Assembly: GCA_019244055.1 (NCBI GenBank)
Contig: JAFATG010000325.1
Coordinates: forward strand, 16,573-80,572
Source of the DNA: Acidobacteriaceae bacterium
GTDB lineage: Bacteria > Acidobacteriota > Terriglobia > Bryobacterales > Bryobacteraceae
Reading direction: 5' to 3'
Length of the DNA stretch: 64,000 nt
Both the position numbers and the translations under genes were made by a program. Numbering within the stretch: the first letter of the stretch is position 1; every line of letters begins with the position of its first letter. Positions 9,620 through 18,428 of this stretch are shown piece by piece. The notes beneath the pieces were generated by a model. It did no database searches. It worked only from the letters and a program-made list of their open reading frames with translations, and was not told where the DNA came from.

Positions 9620-11293
9620 ATGAAGATCCTCTCTGTTGTTTTGGGCGCGGGCCTGTGCCTCGCGGCCGGATTCTCTGTTGCGGCCCCTCATGGGGCAATG
9701 TCCACACCCGGTGTTCGATTTGTGGATGTAACCAGCAAGGCCGGCATCCACTTCACTCATCACTCCGGCGCGACGGGCAAGAAGTATCTGCCGGAAACTC
9801 TTGGCTCCGGCTGCGCCTTCATCGACCTCGATGGCGATGGTTGGCCCGACATTCTTCTGATCAATGGAAAGGATTTCACCCCAACCGGCAAGAAGTGGCT
9901 GCCGGCGCTCTACCATAACAATCACAACGGCACGTTCACCGATGTGACGCGCGGCAGCGGTCTCGACGTCGAGATGTACGGGATGGGAGTCGCGGTCGCC
10001 GATTACGACAACGACGGGCTCCCCGACATCTACATCACCGCCCTTGAAGGCGATCGCCTGTTCCATAACGAAGGACATGGTCATTTCCGTGATGTCACGG
10101 CCCAGAGCGGTATTCACAACGCGAATTTTGCTACCAGCGCCGCCTGGTTCGACTATGATCGCGACGGCAAACCGGATCTCTTCGTCGCCAACTATGTGGT
10201 TTGGTCGAAAGAAAAAGACCTGTGGTGCTCGCTCGATGGCGCCAGCAAATCGTATTGCACACCCGAATCGTACAAGGGCACGTCCTCAAAGCTCTTTCAC
10301 AACCTCGGCAACGGCAAGTTCGAAGACGTAACAACGAAAGCTGGGCTCGCCGACGCGACGGGGAAGGCGCTCGGCGTCGTAGTGTTCGACTACAACGGCG
10401 ATGGCTGGCCCGATCTGTTCGTCTCAAACGATACGCAGCCGAGTAAGCTGTACCGGAACAACGGTAACGGAACATTCACGGAAGAGGGCATGCAGGCCGG
10501 CGTCGCTTATGGTGAAGATGGTGTTGCCCGTGGCGCAATGGGCGTCGATGCCGCCGACTACGACCATTCCGGCCGCCCGGACCTGCTCGTCGGCAACTTC
10601 GCCAATCAAATGCTCGGTCTTTATCACAACGAGGGCAAAGGATTTTTCGTCGATGAGGCCCCATCTTCGACAGTTGGCCGCGCGAGCCTTCTGAGTCTCA
10701 CCTTCGGCGCGTTCTTCTTCGATTTCGATCTCGACGGCTGGGACGATATCTTCGCCGCCAATGGCCACATTGAACCCGACATTAATCGCATTCAGCCGAA
10801 GGTGCAATACCGTGAGCCTCCGTTGTTATTTCGCAACCAGGGACATGGTCATTTTGAAAACGTCAGTAATGATCTTGGGCCGGATTTCCAGAAAGCTATC
10901 ATTGCGCGTGGCGCGGCGTATGCGGATTATGATCGCGACGGTGATCTGGACCTGCTGATCAACACCAATGACGGCCCGGCGATCCTGTTACGGAATGATG
11001 GAGGCAACCGCAACAACTGGCTGACTGTTCGCCTCATCGGAACCAAGTGCAATCGCAGCGCCCTCGGCGCCATCGTGCGGATCGAAAGCGCTTTGGGCAA
11101 GCAGTGGAAGACAGTGCACAGCGGTTCTAGCTACTGTTCACAAAGCGATCTGGCTTTGACATTCGGGCTCGCAAAAGACAGCACAGTCGCATCTTTGACA
11201 GTCGAGTGGCCCAGTGGTACACGCCAGCAGTTCAAGAACGTCGTTCCGAACCAGTTCGTGACCATAGACGAGTCAAAAGGTATGGCTAAGTGA
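9620..11293 (+). CDS. CRTAC1-family VCBS/FG-GAP and ASPIC-UnbV protein
   Basis: 557 residues using the ATG at 9620, which gives a clean signal peptide (MKILSVVLGAGLCLAAGFSVAA) and a 4-bp gap after the cytochrome gene; an in-frame ATG at 9557 would bury the signal peptide behind 21 residues. The body is a run of FG-GAP/VCBS repeats with loops such as DLDGDGWPD, DYDNDGLPD, DYDRDGKPD and DFDLDGWDD (calcium-binding type). The C-terminus is an ASPIC/UnbV domain (NNWLTVRLIG to VEWPSG). Expected location is periplasm or cell surface. Third gene of the TPR-cytochrome-ASPIC group. Confidence 0.9.
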   Translation: MKILSVVLGAGLCLAAGFSVAAPHGAMSTPGVRFVDVTSKAGIHFTHHSGATGKKYLPETLGSGCAFIDLDGDGWPDILLINGKDFTPTGKKWLPALYHNNHNGTFTDVTRGSGLDVEMYGMGVAVADYDNDGLPDIYITALEGDRLFHNEGHGHFRDVTAQSGIHNANFATSAAWFDYDRDGKPDLFVANYVVWSKEKDLWCSLDGASKSYCTPESYKGTSSKLFHNLGNGKFEDVTTKAGLADATGKALGVVVFDYNGDGWPDLFVSNDTQPSKLYRNNGNGTFTEEGMQAGVAYGEDGVARGAMGVDAADYDHSGRPDLLVGNFANQMLGLYHNEGKGFFVDEAPSSTVGRASLLSLTFGAFFFDFDLDGWDDIFAANGHIEPDINRIQPKVQYREPPLLFRNQGHGHFENVSNDLGPDFQKAIIARGAAYADYDRDGDLDLLINTNDGPAILLRNDGGNRNNWLTVRLIGTKCNRSALGAIVRIESALGKQWKTVHSGSSYCSQSDLALTFGLAKDSTVASLTVEWPSGTRQQFKNVVPNQFVTIDESKGMAK

Positions 11294-11409
11294 AGCTCCG
11301 CGGCCTCATCGCCGCTCCGAATTATCGGATTAGAGGGCTATACTCGGTATGTTGTCTGCGCGGAACGCGCGACTTCGGCTGCTGGCTCGCAAGTAGAACT
11401 TAACCTCAC

Positions 11410-12801
11410 ATGTCCCAATACGATTTGGTCGTGATCGGTTCTGGCCCCGCTGGCCAACGGGCTGCCATTCAGGGCGCCAAGAGCGGGAAGCGCGTCGCGC
11501 TGATTGAAAAGCGCGAAGTGATTGGCGGAGTTTGCATCAACACCGGAACTATCCCTAGCAAGACAATGCGCGAAGCCGTATTGCACCTATCCGGTTACAA
11601 CTATCAGAACATTTACGGCGTCAGCTACCGCGTTAAGGAAAAGATCACGATGGCGGATCTGGCGTTTCGCGTCCAACATGTGATCAAAACCGAAATCGAT
11701 GTCACGCAAGCCCAGTTATCGCGAAATGGTATCGAAGTCTTGACCGGACTCGCTACTCTTAAGAGCCCGACATCCGTCCTGGTAACGAGTACCCGCGGGT
11801 CTAACGAGGTCAGCGCGGACAAGGTCGTAATTGCAACAGGGACTAAGCCGGCGGCATCACCCAAGGTGCCGATCAACGCGCGCACGATTATCAATAGCGA
11901 CCAGATCCTCGAGATGCCGGCCATTCCGCGAACCCTGTTGGTCGTAGGCGGCGGCGTGATCGGAGTCGAATACACGTGCATGTTCGCGGCCCTCGGTGTC
12001 CGCGTCACTTTGATTGAGAAGCGGCCGCGGCTTCTGGAGTTCGCCGATTCCGAAATCGTGGAAGCACTCTCCTATCATCTCCGCGATCATCGTGTAACCA
12101 TGCGGCTGAACGAGGAAGTCCAAAGCGTTGAGGAAAGCTCGGCAACCGGGGGTGTAATTGCTTATTTGGAGAGCAACAAGAAGGTTCCCGGAGACTCTCT
12201 GTTGTATGCCGTAGGGCGCCAGGGAAACGTGGATGAGCTGAACCTGGAAGCTGCCGGACTCAAAGCCGACAGCCGCGGCCGAATCGCTGTCGACGAAAAT
12301 TATATGACGTCGCAGCCGAACATCTATGCAGTCGGAGACGTGATCGGGTTTCCCAGCCTTGCTTCCGTTTCAATGGAGCAGGGCCGGATTGCCGTCGCGC
12401 ACGCCTTCGGGAAACCGATTACTTCGAATCCAAGCTATTTCCCGTTCGGCATCTATACGATCCCGGAAATCTCGTTCCTTGGAAAGACCGAGGAACAACT
12501 GACCGACGAAGATGTTCCGTATGAGGTGGGCGTGGCGTATTATCGGGAGATTGCGCGCGGTCAGATCCGTGGCGATACGACGGGTCGCCTTAAGCTCATC
12601 TTTCATCGTGACACTCTTGAGCTGTTGGGCGTTCACATCATCGGCGAGGGCGCATCCGAGTTGCTGCACATTGGCCAGGCGGTTTTGATTCTGAAGGGCA
12701 AAGTGGACTATTTCATCGACACCGTGTTCAACTATCCGACGCTGGCCGAGTGCTACAAGGCGGCCGCATTCAATGGATTGAATAAGCTCGTGCGTGCTTG
12801 A
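11410..12801 (+). CDS. sthA: Soluble pyridine nucleotide transhydrogenase
   Basis: 463 residues. A Rossmann FAD motif (IGSGPAGQRAAIQGA) lies at ~9, followed by GGVCINTGTIPSKT, which matches the SthA group: only one cysteine, lacking the CxxxxC redox pair of lipoamide dehydrogenases. The NAD(P) motif VVGGGVIGVEYTCMFAALG is at ~178, the FAD-ribose motif IYAVGDVIGFPSL at ~310, and the C-terminal dimerisation domain follows. Family members transfer hydride between NADPH and NAD+ in the cytoplasm. A ROK-family protein follows 12 bp downstream and a KdpD-like protein after that, so it probably heads an operon. The closest alternative, mercuric reductase or Lpd, is excluded by the missing second cysteine. 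Confidence 0.93.
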   Translation: MSQYDLVVIGSGPAGQRAAIQGAKSGKRVALIEKREVIGGVCINTGTIPSKTMREAVLHLSGYNYQNIYGVSYRVKEKITMADLAFRVQHVIKTEIDVTQAQLSRNGIEVLTGLATLKSPTSVLVTSTRGSNEVSADKVVIATGTKPAASPKVPINARTIINSDQILEMPAIPRTLLVVGGGVIGVEYTCMFAALGVRVTLIEKRPRLLEFADSEIVEALSYHLRDHRVTMRLNEEVQSVEESSATGGVIAYLESNKKVPGDSLLYAVGRQGNVDELNLEAAGLKADSRGRIAVDENYMTSQPNIYAVGDVIGFPSLASVSMEQGRIAVAHAFGKPITSNPSYFPFGIYTIPEISFLGKTEEQLTDEDVPYEVGVAYYREIARGQIRGDTTGRLKLIFHRDTLELLGVHIIGEGASELLHIGQAVLILKGKVDYFIDTVFNYPTLAECYKAAAFNGLNKLVRA

Positions 12802-12813
12802 GACAGGATCGAC

Positions 12814-13704
12814 ATGGCACACGACATAGGAATCGTCATAACAGACAGAATTACAGTAGGCGCCGTCTCCGGAAATGCTCTGGTTGGGTCTTTGCGCGCA
12901 TATCCTGAGGAGACCTCCATATCGAACTCGCTGTACGGCGTTCCCGCGGAACATCTCGTTCAACGCATTGTGGATCTCGTGCAACAGCTCGGTATTGGTG
13001 AAGATCCATCTTCTATCGGCTTGGGGATGCCCGGCATTGTGCGCAACGGCGTCGTAGAAGACTCTCCGAATTTGGTTCAGTTCAAGGGCATTCACATGCA
13101 GAATCTCGTAACTGACGCTTTTGGGCGGATCTTCGGAAATCCACGCGTCTCAATCTTCAATGACGCGGATGTCATGGCTGCAGGAATCGCTGCCATACGC
13201 GGGCACCTCGACCGACTGGTCCGCGTTTGGACCCTCGGCACCGGCATCGGGTTTGGCCGCTATCCCTCCCGCGACGGCGTATGGGAAGCTGGGCATTCTG
13301 TAGTAACACTCGATCCCAAGGAACAGTTCTGCGGCTGCGGCGGCAAGGGTCACCTGGAAGGCATCATGGGGCACCGGGCCATGCGTCTGCGCTTCATGGA
13401 TCTTGAACCGGACGAAATCTTCTCAGAAGCAGAAGCCGGAGATTCGCGTTGTGTGGACTTCGTCAAGCTCTGGCATCGAGCTTTGGCTGCGGCCACAGCG
13501 ACGAGCATTCACCTGGATGGACCAGGAAAGTTTTTTATTACCGGTACGAATGCACGCTTCCTGAACTTGGGCCTTTTGAACGAATACCTCCACGAGATGG
13601 TGAAGCTGAGCCCGCTCCAAGGCTATTCGGCCGAGATCGTTCCTGGCGGAGAGATGGTCGCCACTATCGGAGCTGCAGTAAACGCTTCTCAAGCAACGGG
13701 ATGA
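12814..13704 (+). CDS. ROK-family sugar kinase-like protein
   Basis: 296 residues, start ATG 12 bp after sthA. The central FNDADVMAAG contains the catalytic-base aspartate expected for ROK kinases, followed by the phosphate-loop-like LGTGIGFG. The zinc motif is modified: GH...CGCGGKGHLE has two of the three usual cysteines, with His in the last place (consensus CxCGxxGCxE). The N-terminal ATP loop (DIGIVITDRITVGAVSG) is degenerate relative to DIGGTK. It may therefore be a kinase of altered activity or a sugar sensor. Cytoplasmic. The neighbourhood with transhydrogenase hints at a link to NADPH and sugar metabolism (inference). Confidence 0.78.
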   Translation: MAHDIGIVITDRITVGAVSGNALVGSLRAYPEETSISNSLYGVPAEHLVQRIVDLVQQLGIGEDPSSIGLGMPGIVRNGVVEDSPNLVQFKGIHMQNLVTDAFGRIFGNPRVSIFNDADVMAAGIAAIRGHLDRLVRVWTLGTGIGFGRYPSRDGVWEAGHSVVTLDPKEQFCGCGGKGHLEGIMGHRAMRLRFMDLEPDEIFSEAEAGDSRCVDFVKLWHRALAAATATSIHLDGPGKFFITGTNARFLNLGLLNEYLHEMVKLSPLQGYSAEIVPGGEMVATIGAAVNASQATG

Positions 13705-13754
13705 GGTCCCGCTTCCGCCGGCGATGGCACCGGTTTTAATTGAGCATTCCCGTC

Positions 13755-14885
13755 ATGGCTCGTTTGGGCGCGCTAAAAATCTATCTGGGCTATGCCGCCG
13801 GCGTCGGCAAAACGTACCAGATGCTTGAAGAAGCGCAAGCTATGAAGGCGCAAGACGTCGATGTGATCGTCGGCTATTTTGAGCCGCATGGACGTAAAGA
13901 TACCATCGCGAAAACCGAAGGGCTCGAAATGATTCCTCGGAAAAAGGTTCAGTATCGCGACACTTTCTTCGAAGAAATGGATACGGATGCGATCATTGCC
14001 CGTCATCCAAAGGTGGCCGTGATTGACGAGTTTCCACACTCCAATGTTCCCGGATCTGCGCGCGAGAAGCGGTGGGAGGATGTGCAGGCCATCCTCGAAG
14101 CAGGCATTGATGTCCTGACTACCATGAACGTTCAACATCTGGAGAGCCTCAACGACCAGATGGCCCAAATCACGGGCGTTAAGGTGCGCGAGACCGTCCC
14201 GGACTGGGTGGTCAACCAAGCGAAGGAAGTGGTCATGGTGGACCTGACCCCGCGTGCGCTGTTGAATCGTCTGGAACGCGGCGTAGTCTATGGGCCCGAG
14301 AAGGCCCAACGAGCGCTCGAGAATTTTTTCAAAGAGTCCACTCTGGTCACCTTGCGGGAGATGGCGCTTCGCCAGACCGCACACGAGGTTGAGGAGCGTA
14401 TCGAGCAGAACGAGACAGCTTCGAGCACAGAGCAGGATTCTAATCTGCTGTCTCGCCGCGGGCGAGCGCTGGACGATGCAGTAGTAATTTACCTCAGCGA
14501 TGCACCCTCGACGGCCATGCTGATACGGCGAGGCAAACGCGTCGCTGATATTATGCATGCCCATTGCATCGCCGTAGTCGTCGACGAGCAGGGCGACTTG
14601 TGCGCTTTATCCACGGAAAAGCGCGGAGCCGTCGAGCGCCATCTCAGCTTCGCTCGCAAACTGCACGTCGAGACGCGTATCTTGACCGGCCGCGACCAGG
14701 CACAAGTTCTAGTGGAGTTCGCCCGCTCCCAAAATGCGCGTCAAATCTTCCTTCCGCGATTGATCGGAAAAGGGGTTGATCGCCTTCTCGGCAAGAGCTT
14801 TGTGCATCGCGTCGTGAGCCTGGCGAAAGACATGGAGGTCACGATCGTGGCCGAACGGCGCCAAGGCAAAGCGGTGGTGGGCTGA
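13755..14885 (+). CDS. KdpD N-terminal sensor module plus Usp domain, no histidine kinase
   Basis: 376 residues from the ATG at 13755 (a TTG at 13740 is possible). Residues ~5-215 are the KdpD osmosensitive K+ sensor domain (PF02702) with Walker A GYAAGVGKTYQML, the YFEPHGRKDT motif, DEFPHSNVPGS (usually DELAHTNAPGS) and TTMNVQHLESLND. Residues ~240-375 are a universal-stress-protein-like domain. The membrane region, GAF and histidine kinase parts of full KdpD are absent and the stop is followed directly by a tRNA gene, so it is a stand-alone cytoplasmic module. Truncated KdpD proteins are known in cyanobacteria and Deinococcus. No kdpFABC or kdpE is in the window. Confidence 0.85.
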   Translation: MARLGALKIYLGYAAGVGKTYQMLEEAQAMKAQDVDVIVGYFEPHGRKDTIAKTEGLEMIPRKKVQYRDTFFEEMDTDAIIARHPKVAVIDEFPHSNVPGSAREKRWEDVQAILEAGIDVLTTMNVQHLESLNDQMAQITGVKVRETVPDWVVNQAKEVVMVDLTPRALLNRLERGVVYGPEKAQRALENFFKESTLVTLREMALRQTAHEVEERIEQNETASSTEQDSNLLSRRGRALDDAVVIYLSDAPSTAMLIRRGKRVADIMHAHCIAVVVDEQGDLCALSTEKRGAVERHLSFARKLHVETRILTGRDQAQVLVEFARSQNARQIFLPRLIGKGVDRLLGKSFVHRVVSLAKDMEVTIVAERRQGKAVVG

Positions 14886-14914
14886 TTTCTGATGTTGCGC
14901 TAGACTGAAGGCTT

Positions 14915-14992
14915 CGGGCCGTGGCGCAGCCTGGCTAGCGCGCTTGCTTGGGGTGCAAGAGGTCCCGGGTTCAAATCCCGGCGGCCCGACCA
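14915..14992 (+). tRNA. tRNA-Pro (anticodon GGG)
   Basis: A complete cloverleaf. The acceptor stem CGGGCCG (14915-14921) pairs perfectly with CGGCCCG (14982-14988), followed by discriminator A and encoded CCA. The anticodon stem CTTGC/GCAAG encloses the loop TTGGGGT with anticodon GGG. The T-loop is TTCAAAT in a CCGGG/CCCGG stem. The gene starts 29 bp after the KdpD-like gene. Confidence 0.95.
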
Positions 14993-15040
14993 GTTGGCGG
15001 CTCTACACACTTAATGGGGCAGAGTCGCCTCGGACTGATC

Positions 15041-15330
15041 TCAAGAACACATTACCTTAACGCGCAATCGGTAATTCTGGAAATTTCTAAAGGCGTAGGC
15101 TTGGCGTTGCAAGACTTCCATTTTGGTGTGAAAGCCTTCCGTGATGCCGTTGTTGCGGGTGAAGCGCCACATGCAGGCGATCTCCTCGCGCCAGGAATGT
15201 AAGGCAATTGCCGAGTTGTACCAGTGGCGCGAACCCGCAACAACGGAGCGCGGTGATGTCCCTCAGCACACGGTTCGCCAAGCGGCGGCAGCGTTTCTGC
15301 GTCTGGCCTTTCTCGAGCGGTAAATAACAG
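15041..15330 (-). pseudogene. ISL3-type transposase C-terminal remnant
   Basis: On the minus strand, the stretch ending with a stop at 15041-15043 reads EEIACMWRFTRNNGITEG, then FHTKMEVLQRQAYAFRNF and QNYRLRV. This is the C-terminal signature of ISL3-like (IS204/IS1001/IS1165) DDE transposases. The preceding ~150 bases match only in other frames (RRLANRVLRD region), so frameshifts have accumulated and the catalytic part is missing. It sits directly 3' of the tRNA-Pro gene, a common integration neighbourhood. Confidence 0.7.
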
Positions 15331-15490
15331 AGCCGTTGCTTAAAATTAGCGGACGTCCATGGCATCCGCTTCGCCATCCAGAACATCGCAGCTTGATGGC
15401 TCAGACTGCTCGACTCCACCGGTAGTGGAAAACGGGATCAGAATCCCGCTCCGCTCACCTGCAATAGGCGGCGGCTACCGAGCGGCAGCT

Positions 15491-16510
15491 TTATTTCGTC
15501 AGCACGTCCTGAATGAAGGCCAGCGCGCGGGGATCCTGGCTCTGCCCCAGCCAGAAGAAGGCCTGCTTGCGAACTTCCGGATTTTTTTGATCTCGGGCAA
15601 CTTCGATCAGCTTGGGAACACCTTCATCCTTGGGCAGTTGTGAAAGAGCGAATACGGCCTTCTTCTTCACTTCGGTATTAGGGTCATTTTGGATGGCATT
15701 AGTGATGGTCGCGGCTGCAACCTTGCCGGCCTTTTGGGCCAACCAGAATAAAGCCTGTCCCCGGACGTGTGCTGAAGGATCGCTTTTGGCAGCCTGTATC
15801 AGCATCTCCAGCCCTTCGGGCTGTTTGCTGATGGAGAGCGCGAACACCGCCTTGTCGCGCACGTGTTCGCTCGGGTCATTTGCCAAAACGTTCTTCAAAA
15901 TGGCAACTCCGCGCGCGCCGCGGCTGGCCCCGAGCCAGAATGTTGTCTGCTCCCGAATTCTTTCCGGTTGCGTGGTCTTGGTAAGCTGCTCCAGGACACG
16001 GTCGGCTTCAACGCCATCATGCTGAGCGATCGCAAAGATGGCACCCTCTGCCTTGTGGTCAGCCGGATCTACTGCGAGTTCCTGTAAAAGACTCAGACTT
16101 GCGTGTGCCGGAACACCGGTGATCCACACAAACGGCAGGCCGCCTGCATCAAGCGGACACGAGAGCGAATATACCTGAATCTTCTGAATCGCGTTATTCT
16201 CAACCCGGAAGAGAATCGCGATGGCATCGGCGCCTTCGAGTTGAACGGGGCGATTAGCGGGGGTAGTGATTCGCTCGCTGTTCTCATCTTTCTCAAGCCA
16301 GCATCCCGGCGAGCCGTTCCAGCAGCAGGTCTCGTGATCGCTTCGGATAGATTTCACGGGATATCCGAACCAGCTGGTCGATGTTGAGCGAAGCTCCGTC
16401 TCGAGATTGCCCGAATACCCGCGAGTCTCTAGCCGGGCGTTCGTGACGTTTGGCTGCCACTTCTGCGCCAGCGCCAGGGAAGCAGTAAGAAGCAGGACCA
16501 GGCTTTTCAT
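15491..16510 (-). CDS. Exported HEAT-repeat protein
   Basis: 339 residues with a signal peptide (MKSLVLLLTASLALA). The N-terminal ~120 residues are unassigned. From ~130 to the end the protein is tandem ~31-residue HEAT/PBS-type units, each with a FWLA/FALS core and 'DPSEHVRDKAVFALS' or 'NPEVRKQAFFWLG' type helices. Such arrays are binding scaffolds. The start overlaps the stop of the upstream HEAT gene by 4 bp, and this is the last gene of the sigma/anti-sigma operon. Location: periplasm, probably with its partner HEAT protein. Confidence 0.85.
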   Translation of the reverse strand: MKSLVLLLTASLALAQKWQPNVTNARLETRGYSGNLETELRSTSTSWFGYPVKSIRSDHETCCWNGSPGCWLEKDENSERITTPANRPVQLEGADAIAILFRVENNAIQKIQVYSLSCPLDAGGLPFVWITGVPAHASLSLLQELAVDPADHKAEGAIFAIAQHDGVEADRVLEQLTKTTQPERIREQTTFWLGASRGARGVAILKNVLANDPSEHVRDKAVFALSISKQPEGLEMLIQAAKSDPSAHVRGQALFWLAQKAGKVAAATITNAIQNDPNTEVKKKAVFALSQLPKDEGVPKLIEVARDQKNPEVRKQAFFWLGQSQDPRALAFIQDVLTK

Positions 16511-17739
16511 CTGAGAACCTCCATCATGTAATCCGTGGTTTCTTTCGACTGAACCAGGGCGATCTTTTCCACGATCTTTTGCTTCATTTCGGGGTCTTTT
16601 TCACTGCGGGCGAGCGCGACCAGCGCCTTGCCATTGTGCTGCAGAAAGAGAGAATTCAACACTGCTTCGCGCGCCTCGCGATTCGGATCGGATTGGTAGA
16701 TGGACACTAGAACATCGCCCCGGCCGTTGTCTCCCATGAGCCCGAGAGATTTGATAGCCGCAACCCGCAGCGCCGGGTCTTTCTGGTTGCGAGCAATTTC
16801 GATCAGCCTTGCCGAGTTGCCGCCCAGAAACATGGACTGCAAAATGGCTTTCCGGTTCTCGACCGAACTATCGGACTGGTACAGTTCCCAGAGCTCATCC
16901 TGACCGCCTGACATGGCCAACTCCCGAATCGCTTGCAGGCGGAGTTCCGGATTGCTTTCCGTCTTGGCCGTCTTTAGCAGAAATGCGCGTGAGCCCGAAA
17001 TCATGAAACCCTGCAGAATCGCCTTCTTAATGCGTTCATCCGACGAGGACGCATACAGCGATGCCAGTTCGTTGCGGGACTGGTCGCCTCCCATCATGCC
17101 CATGTACCGGATTGCTTTTAACTGGAGCTCCGGGTTTGATGATCCGCGGGCTATATCGGTGAGCAGCTTTCGCGCCTCGGGTGACGGGTTTTGTGTCAGA
17201 ACGAAGAGCGCTCTTTCTTTCACCTTCGGTGAATTGTTGGGGCTGGCAAGCAGCTTTTGAAGAATCGGCAACGCCTGATTCGGATCCGATTGCATGAGGC
17301 TATTAATTGCAATGAGTTTCAGATTTTCATCCGATTCCGAAGCGGGACTTACCGGGGCCCCGGTCTGCGCGCGAACTTCCACTTCGAGGGCGCGTGCATC
17401 GCCGATCCAATGGCTGGAAGGATAATCCTTGCGCAGTTCCGCAATGGTCGAGAGCGCGTCCTCGCGGTGGCCCGCCCGATTCTGCGCCCATGCCTTCCAA
17501 TACAGAGCGGCGTCCACTTGCGTCCCCTTATGAGAAGCCGCCGCATCGAAGGACGATATAGCCTGATCCCATTGGCGCGCGTCGAGCGCCTGTAAGCCCT
17601 TCTGGTAATCGGCGTCATCTTGATTCGCCTGACGGGCCTGAAAACTTTGCGCAAATGGCACAAAACTACCCTGCGCAGCAGCAGGACCCACAGTCACTGC
17701 GATAGTCAACGCGATAAAAGATATACGTTTGCAAATCAT
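16507..17739 (-). CDS. Exported TPR-like / HEAT-repeat protein
   Basis: 410 residues. Signal peptide MICKRISFIALTIAVTVGPAAAQG. Residues ~40-115 resemble TPR units (YQKGLQALDARQWDQAISSF). From ~150 on there are HEAT-like units with 'DPALRVAAIKSLGLMG' cores, parallel to the downstream gene. It overlaps its upstream neighbour (anti-sigma) and downstream neighbour by 4 bp each, so all four genes should be co-translated. The likely role is a periplasmic scaffold or sensor linked to the ECF system; no catalytic residues are visible. Confidence 0.85.
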   Translation of the reverse strand: MICKRISFIALTIAVTVGPAAAQGSFVPFAQSFQARQANQDDADYQKGLQALDARQWDQAISSFDAAASHKGTQVDAALYWKAWAQNRAGHREDALSTIAELRKDYPSSHWIGDARALEVEVRAQTGAPVSPASESDENLKLIAINSLMQSDPNQALPILQKLLASPNNSPKVKERALFVLTQNPSPEARKLLTDIARGSSNPELQLKAIRYMGMMGGDQSRNELASLYASSSDERIKKAILQGFMISGSRAFLLKTAKTESNPELRLQAIRELAMSGGQDELWELYQSDSSVENRKAILQSMFLGGNSARLIEIARNQKDPALRVAAIKSLGLMGDNGRGDVLVSIYQSDPNREAREAVLNSLFLQHNGKALVALARSEKDPEMKQKIVEKIALVQSKETTDYMMEVLR

Positions 17740-18428
17740 AAATTCTGTCCTCTTCTCCGGGCGTCAGTACCCGTGATGCGCACTTTAAACAGCAGAGCTT
17801 CGCTATCAATACGCTGTTGGATCATCTGAAGGCCGTTCGATGATGACGAGTGAGACCCGTTGGCGACATCCAGCAACACGCGTTCGAGCGCGTCCAGTAA
17901 ATCAGCATCCGCCGCGTCACCGATATGGGCAGCGCTCTGACGAAGCAAACGGTTTTCACCGAGCAGTTCGCGCGCTTTGTCCTGCTCACCCGTCAGGCCG
18001 ATCTCCGGATCAGCGTGGAGCAGTTCCGTCAAAAGAATCTGCGAGCGATCCAGGTGATCGCTGAGCGCCATCAAGAGAATGCGTTCGCGGGCTTTTTCGG
18101 AGATTCCCGCTCGGCGCTGGCCGGTAAACATACCGGCAAGGAAGGCGACCAGAACAACGGTCGCAAGCGCAGGGGTAAGCATCCACCATCGAAACCAGTT
18201 CATGCGCGGCTTCGCCGCCGGCAGATCCGGAGCCAAACGAGCCCAGACATCGGACCCATACAACTCATCCCGTTCTGGGACTGGATAATCACGAACGGAG
18301 TCAAGTAAACCGCTCAATCGCTCAAATTCCGCGCGGCACTCGCCGCATTCTTGAAGATGTTGACGCGACATGTCATCGATATCGCTGTAATACGCCTCAA
18401 TCAGCAGTTCTTCCGTGATGTGCGTCAT
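17736..18428 (-). CDS. Membrane anti-sigma factor with zinc-finger motif
   Basis: 230 residues. The N-terminus carries the ZAS-type motif HLQECGECRAEF (His-x3-Cys-x2-Cys, ~25-36) typical of anti-sigma factors that bind ECF sigma factors. A single transmembrane segment (WWMLTPALATVVLVAFLAGM) lies at ~85-105, followed by a ~120-residue helical extracytoplasmic part. The gene overlaps the sigma gene by 4 bp. Expected role: it holds the sigma factor at the membrane until an envelope signal arrives; the HEAT proteins encoded downstream may sense or modulate that signal (inference). Confidence 0.87.
   Translation of the reverse strand: MTHITEELLIEAYYSDIDDMSRQHLQECGECRAEFERLSGLLDSVRDYPVPERDELYGSDVWARLAPDLPAAKPRMNWFRWWMLTPALATVVLVAFLAGMFTGQRRAGISEKARERILLMALSDHLDRSQILLTELLHADPEIGLTGEQDKARELLGENRLLRQSAAHIGDAADADLLDALERVLLDVANGSHSSSSNGLQMIQQRIDSEALLFKVRITGTDARRRGQNL

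Noticed and set aside
11410..12801. Calling this gene lipoamide dehydrogenase or mercuric reductase
   Set aside because: The active-site disulfide CxxxxC is absent (CINTGTIPSKT has a single Cys), as in soluble transhydrogenases.
14189..14564. Long minus-strand frame (13773-14564) opposite the KdpD-like gene
   Set aside because: It is an antisense shadow of a gene with clear conserved motifs; the antisense product has no family similarity.
13755..14885. Calling this gene a full KdpD sensor histidine kinase
   Set aside because: Membrane helices and the H-box/ATPase kinase domain are missing; only the KdpD N-terminal and Usp domains are present.
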